38,348 bases of DNA, from contig NZ_SRII01000021.1 of the NCBI RefSeq assembly GCF_004684095.1, positions 1-38,348 of the forward strand, written 5' to 3'. The notes beneath the pieces are model-generated. The model made no database searches, had not been told where the DNA came from, and saw nothing but the letters and a program-made list of their open reading frames with translations. The stretch is from Hymenobacter sp. UV11 (lineage in GTDB: Bacteria; Bacteroidota; Bacteroidia; Cytophagales; Hymenobacteraceae). Each line of letters starts with the position of its first letter. Position 1 is the stretch's first letter. Positions 7,391-14,251 of this stretch are shown one piece after another. A program made the translations under genes and the position numbers.

Positions 7391-8560
7391 TCAGTTAGTT
7401 AGCCGATAAAAAGCAGGGAAATTAGACTTCAACAGCGTCATGGTACTAGCCGCTACGTTGTCATTGGGCTTGGCCTTGGTTTCTAGGTCGCGGAGCACTG
7501 GATAAGTGAGCTTCATGAGTTTCTCCAGCTCCTCCCCTACTATCACCTCCAGCACCTTCTTGATTTGGGCCTCGGTGAGCTTGAGTTTGGTGAGCCTGGT
7601 GGTTACTTTCTGTTGCAGGTCGCTGAGCTGGGGCTTCGGCTGGGCCTTGGGCTTCTCCGTCACCACCACGGCTGAAGTTTCAACTTCCGCAGGTTTCTGG
7701 CCGATAGTAAACTCAATGGACGTGACGGTGCGCCCGCGCCGCCGCATCTCCTTATAGGTGATGTCGAAGCTCAGCTCGTTGAGCTCGCTGACCGAGGGCT
7801 TGAGCACCTTGTTGCGGTAGTCCACGTAGCGCGGGTAAGCATCGCCGGCGGTTAACTCGCGCAGGGTTTCCACGCTGACCGTATGCGGCGATTTGTACTG
7901 CCAGGAGCGCAGCAACCAGTAGAGACGGTGGGTGCTGGCCGACTTAATAGTTAGCAGCTCATCCACGTCGGCCACCGTAAAATGCCCCATCAAATCCACG
8001 AGGTAGGGCATTACGACGTGGCTGAAAGAGGCCACCAACAGCTTGTTTTCGGCATCAAGCCGCATCGATTCGCAGAGCGAGATGAGGTGCACATCCCCCG
8101 TTTTTAACTGCGGGATGCGAATGGTCGAACTCATCATGCGCACCATCGCCTCGTCCAGCAGTTGGTACTGCTGACCGCCAATATGGCCCGACGGATACAG
8201 CTCATTCAGGGGGATGACCACGGCCGTAGGGACGGTGTCGCCCCTGCGGATGGAGCGAAGCATCAAGGCAAAAATACGTGCCTCCAACACCGTTTGCGTG
8301 TTAGGAGCCTCTACCAGCAGGTTGTGTTGAGCCACAGATTTAGTACGCTGGGCCTTGGCCACCAGCTCGACGTGGTTAGGCGGTAGTTCGGGCTCGGTAC
8401 GTTCTTCTGGCTTGTTCTTGGCGGCTTCAATGGCCGCGTAGGCCGCTTCCTGGGTCGGGTAGTAGCCAAGATTAATGCGTCGGCCGTCGCGCATGACGCG
8501 GGCTTTCCACTGGTCGCGGGCACGGTCAAACGAAGTACCCGGATAAGGCTGCTTCGGCAT
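7391..8560 (-). CDS. Rep_3-type plasmid replication initiator with AP2-like N-terminal domain
   Basis: A 389-aa initiator. Residues about 45-270 resemble Rep_3 (RepA/RepB/pi-type) proteins with two winged-helix domains: LEARIFALMLRSIRRGD, FTVADVDELLTIKSASTHRL, YWLLRSWQYK and SVSELNELSFDITYKEMRRR. The N-terminus, GTSFDRARDQWKARVMRDGR then INLGYYPTQEAAYAAIEAA, reads like an AP2-type DNA-binding domain, an unusual addition. The C-terminal 90 residues are helical and Lys-rich. Five direct iterons lie about 90-200 bases upstream of the start, as expected for its binding sites and autoregulation. The ATG at 8560 follows the A/C-rich leader ACCTAACCCACCGACT; an in-frame ATG at 8581 is possible. This gene makes the element a plasmid in its prophage state. 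Confidence 0.87.
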   Translation of the reverse strand: MPKQPYPGTSFDRARDQWKARVMRDGRRINLGYYPTQEAAYAAIEAAKNKPEERTEPELPPNHVELVAKAQRTKSVAQHNLLVEAPNTQTVLEARIFALMLRSIRRGDTVPTAVVIPLNELYPSGHIGGQQYQLLDEAMVRMMSSTIRIPQLKTGDVHLISLCESMRLDAENKLLVASFSHVVMPYLVDLMGHFTVADVDELLTIKSASTHRLYWLLRSWQYKSPHTVSVETLRELTAGDAYPRYVDYRNKVLKPSVSELNELSFDITYKEMRRRGRTVTSIEFTIGQKPAEVETSAVVVTEKPKAQPKPQLSDLQQKVTTRLTKLKLTEAQIKKVLEVIVGEELEKLMKLTYPVLRDLETKAKPNDNVAASTMTLLKSNFPAFYRLTN

Positions 8561-8652
8561 AGTCGGTGGGTTAGGTAGCATCTGCTAAGCTAGCAGCAAA
8601 ACGCTGCTTAACTGCTGCAAGGTCGCAATCTTGCACGCTGGGACCATTTCGC

Positions 8653-8764
8653 GTATTTCTTTCTCACTTGGGACCATTTTGCGTACTTCTTTCTCACTTG
8701 GGCTGTACTTCTTTCTCACTTGCCCGTACTTCTTTCTCACTTGCCCGTACTTCTTTCTCACTTG
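8653..8764. repeat. Iteron array, probable plasmid replication origin
   Basis: Five direct copies of GTACTTCTTTCTCACTTG lie at 8653-8670 (one C to T change), 8683-8700, 8705-8722, 8726-8743 and 8747-8764. Start-to-start spacing is 30, 22, 21 and 21 bp, close to two helical turns for the last four. The first two are also preceded by GGACCATTT[CT]GC. They lie just upstream of the Rep_3 gene and are followed by an AT-rich stretch to about 8870, which is the typical arrangement of a theta origin. Confidence 0.9.
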
Positions 8765-8820
8765 AAGCTTGTATAAGATTAGTAGTCAGTTAGTTGAGAC
8801 TTGCTAATACTAAATAATAC

Positions 8821-8858
8821 AAAAATAAAAGATGAATAGGTCTTCGTCTTTTATTTTT
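8821..8858. terminator. AT-rich hairpin beside iterons
   Basis: Arms 8821-8835 (AAAAATAAAAGATGA) and 8844-8858 match at 14 of 15 positions, with A-runs and T-runs on the outside. It could terminate transcription in both directions between the ardA side and rep, or be part of the AT-rich origin unwinding region. Confidence 0.6.
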
Positions 8859-8912
8859 GAGTTTATCAGGAAAACAGGACAGCCCTTACGTCAGCTTCGC
8901 ACACAAAGGCCA

Positions 8913-8934
8913 GATTGATGTACATACATCAATC
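8913..8934. repeat. Perfect palindrome, possible operator or origin element
   Basis: GATTGATGTA and TACATCAATC form 10-bp perfect arms with a 2-base centre. The size and symmetry fit a dimeric regulator site. No gene is present between 8859 and 9144. Confidence 0.6.
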
Positions 8935-9004
8935 ATCTAGTCCGACCCATTTACGAATGATACACGGCAAGTGGTCCAAACTCGATTCTGCTAGTCTCAC
9001 GTCT

Positions 9005-9071
9005 CCCGTATCGCGTCCGAGCTAGCTAGTCCAGCTATCTGACTAGCCGAGCAAAATGGACGCGATACGGG
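9005..9071. repeat. Long inverted repeat with nested stem
   Basis: CCCGTATCGCGTCC (9005-9018) and GGACGCGATACGGG (9058-9071) are perfect 14-bp arms. The 39-base loop contains a second stem, GCTAGTC/GACTAGC. There is no T-run, so it is not a simple terminator. A site for a recombinase, an origin structure or a structured RNA are all possible. Confidence 0.65.
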
Positions 9072-9098
9072 TCTCCAAATGCGGCCGCTAGTAAATAG

Positions 9099-9126
9099 AA
9101 AGAACCACCCTTTCGAGTGGTTCTTT
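9099..9126. terminator. Terminator downstream of ardA
   Basis: AAAGAACCAC (9099-9108) and GTGGTTCTTT (9117-9126) form a 10-bp stem 19 bases past the ardA stop. The T-run is better on the plus strand, so it may serve both directions. Confidence 0.7.
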
Positions 9127-9144
9127 TTAATCATAATACCTTGG

Positions 9145-9729
9145 CTATCTGGTTGTAAAGACGTGGCCGTTGCTAGTCCACACGTCACCACCTAAGCGAT
9201 AGTCTCGACCCAGGCTGGTCCAGTCTATGTACCCCTTTAAGGCGCTGGGAATCTCGTCGGCGCTGTGGCACTCAAGCCAAGTGGTTTCGGCATAGTCGGC
9301 TAACACCCTCTCTTCGTCATAGGAAGCATCGCCACCAAACTGGCCTTGGTACCTGTCGCTAAAGTGCTCAGGCTCATTGCCATCTTCGATGAAAGCCTCG
9401 TAGGCTTCTTTCCTATCCTCATCCATTTCGGCCGTGGCAGCTAGGTACTCATACACCTTGGCGAAGTCCATGCCCTCACTGTAAAGGCGCTCGGGAAAGT
9501 TCTCGTAATCGTGGCAACTCCACTCTTCTCTGGGCTGGTTAAGCTCCACGCCGTAAAGGTCGTCGTACTGCTTCAATTGCTGGTAAATGGCCCCCAACAG
9601 CTCTTTGGCGTCATCATAATCGGCTAGGTCGTACCACCTTCCAAGGTGGCTTCCATTATTGTAATCGAAGAGGCTAGCAATGTAAACTCTTGGCTCAGTA
9701 TCTTGGGCAACGATTCTGCTTCTTAACAT
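9145..9729 (-). CDS. ardA: ArdA-like antirestriction protein
   Basis: A 194-aa, strongly acidic protein. ArdA proteins mimic bent B-form DNA and block Type I restriction enzymes when a mobile element enters a new host. Family features are visible: RVYIASLFDYNNGSHLGRWY near the start, then EEWSCHDYENFP, a FSDRYQGQFG segment, LADYAETTWLE, and a final block with IPSALKGYIDWTSLGRDYRL. The ATG at 9729 follows the leader CAACCCTACCACC. An upstream in-frame ATG at 9783 falls within the terminator of the preceding gene and is rejected. It is a single-gene unit with hairpin terminators before and after. It fits an element that moves between strains either as a virion or as a plasmid. Confidence 0.88.
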   Translation of the reverse strand: MLRSRIVAQDTEPRVYIASLFDYNNGSHLGRWYDLADYDDAKELLGAIYQQLKQYDDLYGVELNQPREEWSCHDYENFPERLYSEGMDFAKVYEYLAATAEMDEDRKEAYEAFIEDGNEPEHFSDRYQGQFGGDASYDEERVLADYAETTWLECHSADEIPSALKGYIDWTSLGRDYRLGGDVWTSNGHVFTTR

Positions 9730-9748
9730 GGTGGTAGGGTTGTAAAAA

Positions 9749-9781
9749 GAAGCCCGCGCCACTGCTATGGTCGCGGGCTTC
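9749..9781 (-). terminator. Terminator between the 9796 gene and ardA
   Basis: GAAGCCCGCG (9749-9758) and CGCGGGCTTC (9772-9781) form a perfect stem. On the minus strand it is followed by TTTTTAC, so it ends the 9796-10110 gene. Confidence 0.88.
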
Positions 9782-9795
9782 ACTGTTAAAATGGG

Positions 9796-10110
9796 TTAGT
9801 CTTCGAGGGTGAGGGTAAGCACTGGCCCATGCAGTTGGTCGGCCTCGTCTTCGGGGTCGATGGTAGCCCTGGTCAGCCGCACAAATTCTTTCATGGCCAA
9901 CTCATTGAGCTGGCCATCGTGGTCGAAGACGGCCAGCATCGCATAGCCGTGGTCGATGGCTATCACGTCAACCAAGGAGGGGCGGCAGCCAAGCTGCTCG
10001 GCAACCTTGTGCAGCCTGGGCACGATTCGGCCGCCGGTCACATCGCCAAAGTGAGAAGTGGAGGTAAAGCTCATGGGTTGTTTCCCAGGCACATACAGGG
10101 TGACTATCAT
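9796..10110 (-). CDS. Unknown ~100-aa protein, family copy B
   Basis: A 104-aa paralog of the protein at 2807-3112. It starts MIVTLYVPGKQP, has SLVDVIAIDHGYAMLAVFDH in the middle and ends LHGPVLTLTLED. The order of strands and helices looks the same in both copies, but only about a quarter of positions agree, so the duplication is old or the copies came separately. It lies between ardA and an Ala/Glu-rich possible RHH gene, each with its own leader and terminator. The leader CTCCTACCACC before the ATG matches that of ardA. I do not know the function. Confidence 0.78.
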   Translation of the reverse strand: MIVTLYVPGKQPMSFTSTSHFGDVTGGRIVPRLHKVAEQLGCRPSLVDVIAIDHGYAMLAVFDHDGQLNELAMKEFVRLTRATIDPEDEADQLHGPVLTLTLED

Positions 10111-10129
10111 GGTGGTAGGAGAAAAAAGA

Positions 10130-10157
10130 AGCCTCAGCAGCTGCTACTGCTGAGGCT
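10130..10157 (-). terminator. Terminator between the 10169 and 9796 genes
   Basis: AGCCTCAGCAG (10130-10140) and CTGCTGAGGCT (10147-10157) form a perfect 11-bp stem, followed on the minus strand by TCTTTTTTC. Confidence 0.88.
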
Positions 10158-10168
10158 ACGGTTAGAGA

Positions 10169-10609
10169 TTAGGCAGCTTCGGAAGTCGATACTTGGGCCT
10201 CGTCAGTGAGGGCGAGTTTGGCTTTCAAGGCCTCAAAAGCCTTGAGGTCTTTGGCCCGCTGTTTATCAGTAGCGGTGGTGACCAGCGTGTTCAAAAAGGC
10301 TTCCATGTTGGCGCTGAGGGCTTCGATGGCTGCGGCCAAAATCACTTGATTGCTCACGTTGATGTTGCGAGTTTCTTTGATGTGGGCTTTGAATTGGTTG
10401 AGGCGCTCGAGGTCGTCAGTGTTGATGGCCGTCTGCGAGTAGGAGCGGTTGCGCTTGGCCTTCTCAACTGCCAATTCGAAGGCTTCCTCAGTAGTAGCAT
10501 CTTCGGTGGTTTCAACGAAAGCCTCAATGGCGTTCTCAGTAGCGATGATTGCGGCTTCGTTGGTGGGCTCAACAACGACGGGAGCGGTTACTTTTTTCTT
10601 GGTTGACAT
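10169..10609 (-). CDS. Ala/Glu-rich protein with possible RHH-like segment
   Basis: A 146-aa protein that I do not recognise as a named family. Residues 1-65 are Ala/Thr/Glu-rich and probably flexible. The middle reads RSYSQTAINTDDLERLNQFK, then INVSNQVILAAAIEALSANM, resembling a strand and two helices of an RHH-type DNA-binding protein. The C-terminus is helical. The ATG at 10609 follows CCCCAACCCAACCACC, the same leader type as the ardA and 9796 genes, and an in-frame ATG at 10717 lies upstream of this leader. A plasmid control or DNA-binding accessory role is a guess. Confidence 0.65.
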   Translation of the reverse strand: MSTKKKVTAPVVVEPTNEAAIIATENAIEAFVETTEDATTEEAFELAVEKAKRNRSYSQTAINTDDLERLNQFKAHIKETRNINVSNQVILAAAIEALSANMEAFLNTLVTTATDKQRAKDLKAFEALKAKLALTDEAQVSTSEAA

Positions 10610-10850
10610 GGTGGTTGGGTTGGGGGTTAAGGGGTTGTTTTTTTCTGATTGGGTATACCCGAAGTAAGCGCCCGAACTCCATCCGACTGCGGTGTTTGCA
10701 GCCAAAAAAAGGTGCAACTTTTCGTCCTTTTTTTCGGACTCAAATGGACGCTTATAGGAGCACTTATCAGCCCGCCTAGCTTAATCACTTACCCGCTTGC
10801 TCCGCCTCGATACAGGAGACGAAAAGCATATCCACGAACGTTTTGACACG

Positions 10851-10878
10851 AAAAAAGCCCGACCAACTGGGCCGGGCT
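10851..10878 (-). terminator. Terminator of the parA operon
   Basis: The stem AGCCCG-x-CC/GG-x-CGGGCT is followed on the minus strand by TTTTTTCG. It lies about 80 bases beyond the stop of the partner gene. I see no gene between it and the start at 10609; that stretch holds the promoter side of the 10169-10609 gene. Confidence 0.85.
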
Positions 10879-10960
10879 CTACTACCATATTTACTACCAA
10901 GTCTAGTAGCTAAGTAAAATACTTTTTAGTGTTAAGTATGATACCATCCGTACTATCATC

Positions 10961-11296
10961 CTATCCACTCTTCTTAGTGGATTTTTTGGTTGCTTTCTTC
11001 TGCTCCTGTTTCAGCAGCAGCTCGATGCCCTCCAAGATTAGAGAGTGTACCGATATGATGTCGCGTGAGGGGTTTGCCTGGGCCAGCCGTTCGTCCTTTC
11101 TTTCTTTCTTAATAGCATTAAGCTGGTCGAGCGTGGACGTATAAAGCCGGAGCGTGTAGCCCTGGATGGCATTGGCGCTGGCCGCTTCTTTTTCAGCCGC
11201 CTTCTCGCTGGGCACACTTCCGCCCTTGTCGATTACTGCCTGGGCTGCCGCTGCTTTTTCCTCCGGCTTGCGGGGCATGACGATGGGCTTCTTCAT
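10961..11296 (-). CDS. Small basic ParA partner, probable centromere-binding RHH protein
   Basis: A 111-aa protein whose start overlaps the parA stop by 4 nt (ATGA). The N-terminus is Lys/Ala-rich, and the part YTLRLYTSTLDQLNAIKKER, then DIISVHSLILEGIELLLKQE, has the strand-helix-helix order of RHH partition proteins. The tail is very Lys-rich. Type Ib partition systems pair a short ParA with such a small DNA-binding partner that binds the centromere and stimulates the ATPase. The coupling to parA makes that role likely. The site it binds is not obvious; the gap upstream of parA, with repeated GGTAC words, is the first candidate. Confidence 0.75.
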   Translation of the reverse strand: MKKPIVMPRKPEEKAAAAQAVIDKGGSVPSEKAAEKEAASANAIQGYTLRLYTSTLDQLNAIKKERKDERLAQANPSRDIISVHSLILEGIELLLKQEQKKATKKSTKKSG

Positions 11297-11946
11297 TTCG
11301 TGAGCTGCTGAACGTGGGTAAACAATGCGGTGATTTCGGCTGAGGCCTTGGTATCGGCCGGCTTCAATTCCAGCACCCCCTCGCCCCTGGCCACGGCGTT
11401 CCCGAAGGCCACGCGATTCCCCACCACCTGTTCTAGGAACTCGACGCTAGGGTACTCTTTCAGTACCGCCGCTGCCTCGCGCCACGCGCTGCCTTGGTTG
11501 CCGTGCACATCGGTCCTGGCCACGAATGAGAAGCTGCGCAGGTTGGCGTTTACCGCCTTCACCTCGTCCACCAACTTCACCACCGCGTCGATGGTCCAAA
11601 TGTCGAGCGACCTGGCCGCGAAGGGCACCAGGAATACGTCGGAAACCGTGAGGGCTGCGCGCTGGCTGACCGTGTCCCGCCCGCCAGTGTCAATGACTAT
11701 ATCATCGTACTTGCCGGCTAGGGCGAACACCTGTTGGTGCAGGGTGCGGCCGGTGAGCTGTACCAGCTCGTAGCCGGTAGCCTCGTGGAGCTGGCTGCGC
11801 ACGTCGGTGAAGCTGCTGGCCGAGGCCTGGTCGTCAGCATCTACCAGGAGCACCTTGCGCCTCTGCTGTAGCAGGAACACCACAAGGTTAGTGGCTATCG
11901 TGGTCTTGGAGCTGCCGCCCTTTATACCACCAATCGTGTAAATCAT
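11293..11946 (-). CDS. parA: ParA-family partition ATPase
   Basis: A 217-aa deviant-Walker ATPase that moves plasmid copies to daughter cells over the nucleoid. Visible features are KGGSSKTT near residue 9 (with the signature Lys), VDADDQASAS for switch I, and DIVIDTGGRD as the Walker B-like strand. The length fits short type Ib ParA proteins without an N-terminal HTH, so regulation would come from the partner. The ATG at 11946 is preceded by 109 bases of promoter region. It is strong evidence that the prophage state is an autonomous plasmid. Confidence 0.92.
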   Translation of the reverse strand: MIYTIGGIKGGSSKTTIATNLVVFLLQQRRKVLLVDADDQASASSFTDVRSQLHEATGYELVQLTGRTLHQQVFALAGKYDDIVIDTGGRDTVSQRAALTVSDVFLVPFAARSLDIWTIDAVVKLVDEVKAVNANLRSFSFVARTDVHGNQGSAWREAAAVLKEYPSVEFLEQVVGNRVAFGNAVARGEGVLELKPADTKASAEITALFTHVQQLTK

Positions 11947-12055
11947 AGGCTGTTATGCGCTGTGAATGGTTGCACTCTTAGTGGTACACTCGGTACTACG
12001 TGTGCCATTCTTTGTACTAGTAAAGGTAGTGGCCAAGATGGTATTACCCGTAAAT
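11947..12055 (-). promoter_or_regulatory. parA promoter and possible centromere region
   Basis: The gap holds GGTAC words at 11983-11987 and 11992-11996, about one helical turn apart, and the palindrome TACTAGTA near 12014-12022. GGTACTA also occurs in the inverted repeat at 7082-7109. These may be sites for the ParA partner; this is inference from position. Confidence 0.4.
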
Positions 12056-12086
12056 AAAAAAACGCCCTGTTGCTGGGCGTTTTCTC
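12056..12086 (-). terminator. Terminator of the polymerase-like gene
   Basis: ACGCCC (12062-12067) and GGGCGT (12075-12080) form the stem. On the minus strand seven T residues follow, ending transcription from the 12163-13572 gene. Confidence 0.85.
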
Positions 12087-12162
12087 AATAAAAGCTGATT
12101 AGGAGCACGTCTGCTGAACTGATGAGGCCTCGCCGTGAAATACCCTCTGCTGGGTTCCGAGA

Positions 12163-13572
12163 TTACACCCTGGGGGCTTCTAAATTGGTCACGTTTTCCT
12201 CCCGTAGTGCACAGGCCACACCAAAAGCCGCTAGCGTTTCGTGCAGAATGTTAGTTACCTGGGCCAAATCGTGCTGCTTACACAGGACGCTATCGTGCTT
12301 GGTGGCAAACCAGATATTGGCTTTGATGAGCTTGGGCACTACATTGTCGAGCACAATCTGCGCCTCGATGCGCTGCAACAGGATGGCCAGTTGCTTGTCG
12401 CCGTGGGCACGCTTGAAGTCGTCGGTAATCTTCACCAGCTGGGGGAACAGTTCGCGTAGCTTGGCCTTGGCCTCGGTGCGGGTATTGGCACTGGAAAAGA
12501 TGCAGGCAAATGCCATCGTTTTGGCCTTGTCCCGAGCCACCCCAAACAGCTCAACTAAGCGCTCGTAGAAGCTGCCCGACAGGGCCGCATCGATGAAAGA
12601 GTTGGTCTGCTCGTCCAGCACCAGGCCCTCAAAGAAGCGAGCCTCCGATGCGGCAAATGCCTCGGGGTTGCGTAGTAGCGCCGCTAGGATGGCGAATTGC
12701 GCGTTGGCAATATCCACTCCGTAGATGCCCTCGCCTTGCACAGTCACGTAGTTGAAAAAGTCCTTGGGTAGGGAGGTCAGCTCGGTATCCAGCCGGGTGT
12801 TGGTTGTGTTGCGGGTGGCCCGGTACACTTGGGCGTGCATGCGGTTAAGCGTGCGCAGCCAGTTCTTCAGGCAGTAGGTGCGCCGGTCCTCCACAAATTG
12901 GGCAGCGTTATTGACCAGGTGGGCCACCGAGCCAATGCGCTTACTCATCACCAATTGCTTGCCCTTCTCCCGGCAGAAATTGATGGCCTGCTCGTTGCTC
13001 CACCACCAACTGTTGCCCGTGCGGGCGTCGTACACCTCGATGTAGGGGTTAGCTATCGCGTCGTCAACATAGTACTTTTCGAGCGTGATAGTAGCAGCGC
13101 GCCGGGCGGCGTGGGCGCACGCCCCGGCCTTGTCAATCGTCAGCTCGCGCAGGTGAGCTAATGTCACCTCCTGGTTAGCAAAAGCCTCAATCTCGTCTTC
13201 AGGCAGGGCCTGGGTGCTGGTAGCATCGACTACCTGGCTTTCGCAATAGTTGAGCAGCGCCCGGTTCACCCGGTAGCCCTTGGGGTAGCCCGTCTCGGTA
13301 TCAGTGGGTACTCGGTAATCCTTTGTCGCCTCCACAATACCGGCTTTATGAAGCTTAATAAGCACCTTGCGGCCAATATGCCCATAGGCTTGTTCGAGGT
13401 AGGCGCGGTTGAGGCGCAGCCAGCCATCCTGTGTTTTGTAGAGCGCTTTGCGGGTGAAGTCGTCTACAATAGTGTAAGCGTAGCGTAGCTCGTTAGGGGG
13501 CAGCCCGAGGGTATTGAGGGCATCCACCGTGGCAGTAGGCACTAGGGTGGGGGTGGTAGACTTGCGTGGCAT
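12163..13572 (-). CDS. Divergent family A-like DNA polymerase (TV-Pol-like)
   Basis: A 469-aa protein whose C-terminal half carries the three palm/fingers motifs of family A polymerases. Motif A is GVDIANAQ with D287. Motif B is R347-x3-K351-x3-F355-x3-F359, in ARDKAKTMAFACIF. Motif C is KHDSV with H426 and D427, where bacterial Pol I has HDE. There is no 3'-5' exonuclease domain. Residues 20-115 look like a winged-helix region (LRLNRAYLEQAYGHIGRKVL, then IKLHKAGIVEATKDYR). This resembles the divergent polymerases of mobile elements and viruses described as TV-Pol. It probably copies the element's DNA together with the VapE-like ATPase. Four copies of a 23-bp repeat precede the ATG at 13572, and the copy nearest the gene ends within its start codon. 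Confidence 0.72.
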   Translation of the reverse strand: MPRKSTTPTLVPTATVDALNTLGLPPNELRYAYTIVDDFTRKALYKTQDGWLRLNRAYLEQAYGHIGRKVLIKLHKAGIVEATKDYRVPTDTETGYPKGYRVNRALLNYCESQVVDATSTQALPEDEIEAFANQEVTLAHLRELTIDKAGACAHAARRAATITLEKYYVDDAIANPYIEVYDARTGNSWWWSNEQAINFCREKGKQLVMSKRIGSVAHLVNNAAQFVEDRRTYCLKNWLRTLNRMHAQVYRATRNTTNTRLDTELTSLPKDFFNYVTVQGEGIYGVDIANAQFAILAALLRNPEAFAASEARFFEGLVLDEQTNSFIDAALSGSFYERLVELFGVARDKAKTMAFACIFSSANTRTEAKAKLRELFPQLVKITDDFKRAHGDKQLAILLQRIEAQIVLDNVVPKLIKANIWFATKHDSVLCKQHDLAQVTNILHETLAAFGVACALREENVTNLEAPRV

Positions 13573-13779
13573 CTAAATACATATTGTGGGTAGTTTGGGC
13601 CCTTGTGAGGCTAGTTAATATATTGTGGGTAGTTGAGTCCCTTTGGTAGTTATTCGTCTGATATTCAAGTAAGTCCTGACAACTACCCACAATATGTATT
13701 TAGATGGTCTTATGCTACCCGCCGCCACTAGGTGGTAGGAGTTACTTGGGTTTCACAACTACCCACAATATGTATTTAG
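13573..13779. repeat. Four copies of a 23-bp repeat in opposed orientation
   Basis: The core CCCACAATATGTATTTAG, preceded by AACTA, occurs on the plus strand at 13681-13703 and 13757-13779. It occurs on the minus strand at 13573-13595, and in weaker form at 13615-13634. Two pairs therefore face each other around about 45 bp. The length, number and mixed orientation suit iterons of a second origin, or operators of the polymerase-like gene whose start codon touches the first copy. No copy was noticed elsewhere in the window. Confidence 0.85.
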
Positions 13780-14196
13780 GTGCCTACCCCTACCTGCACT
13801 GGGTATGGCGTAGATAGGTTGGCCCGCCGCTCACTCCCCTTGTGAGGGTGGCCCACGGAGTGGGGCCGACACGTCATTGTGCTGCTGCTACCCCTATTGG
13901 GCGCGTGTGGGGTCGCCTTGGCCCGTTGGTAGGTATTGGGCCGCCGGGAGTGATTGGGGCTGCTGGTGGGCTTGTATTGCGTGGTGGCCTGCAAAGGGGC
14001 CGCGTTGCGGATAAGTTGCCCTTAACTACTTGCTTTTCTCCTACTTAAGTACTTGTAACTATTACAACTCTTCTTTTTATAAAATATGAGATACACGCGC
14101 AGGGTCTAATGGGTGGTGCGTGCGTGGGGTGGTGCTTAGAAATGGTGTTGAGATTTGCTAAATTAGTTAGTTGCAAGTTGCTAAAGTTTCGGGCAC
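13780..14196. other. G-rich then AT-rich non-coding stretch upstream of the polymerase-like gene
   Basis: I see no convincing gene in these 417 bases. The part 13840-13990 is strongly G-rich on the plus strand, with four G-runs at 13938-13970 that could form a quadruplex with loops of 5, 7 and 8. The part 14040-14085 is AT-rich, with palindromes TACTTAAGTA (14042-14051) and TTGTAA-CTA-TTACAA (14053-14067). Strand asymmetry, palindromes and the adjacent repeats are origin-like. Short open frames here have odd composition and no homology that I recognise. Confidence 0.5.
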
Positions 14197-14230
14197 AAAA
14201 AAGCCCCAATCCGTTGAGGGATTGGGGCTT
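14197..14230 (-). terminator. Terminator of the VapE-like operon
   Basis: AAGCCCCAATCC (14201-14212) and GGATTGGGGCTT (14219-14230) form a perfect 12-bp stem, with TTTTTTG following on the minus strand. Confidence 0.9.
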
Positions 14231-14251
14231 GGCATTAGGAGTGCTTGGCAG

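Noticed and set aside
8653..8764. CRISPR array
   Set aside because: Repeats are direct but only 18 bp with 3-12 bp spacers and stand before a rep gene, so these are iterons.
13776..14048. Short overlapping frames on both strands in the G-rich stretch
   Set aside because: Their amino-acid composition (Pro/Arg/Ser or Gly/Arg-rich) follows the base bias, both strands are open at once, and no domain is seen; the region is better explained as non-coding.
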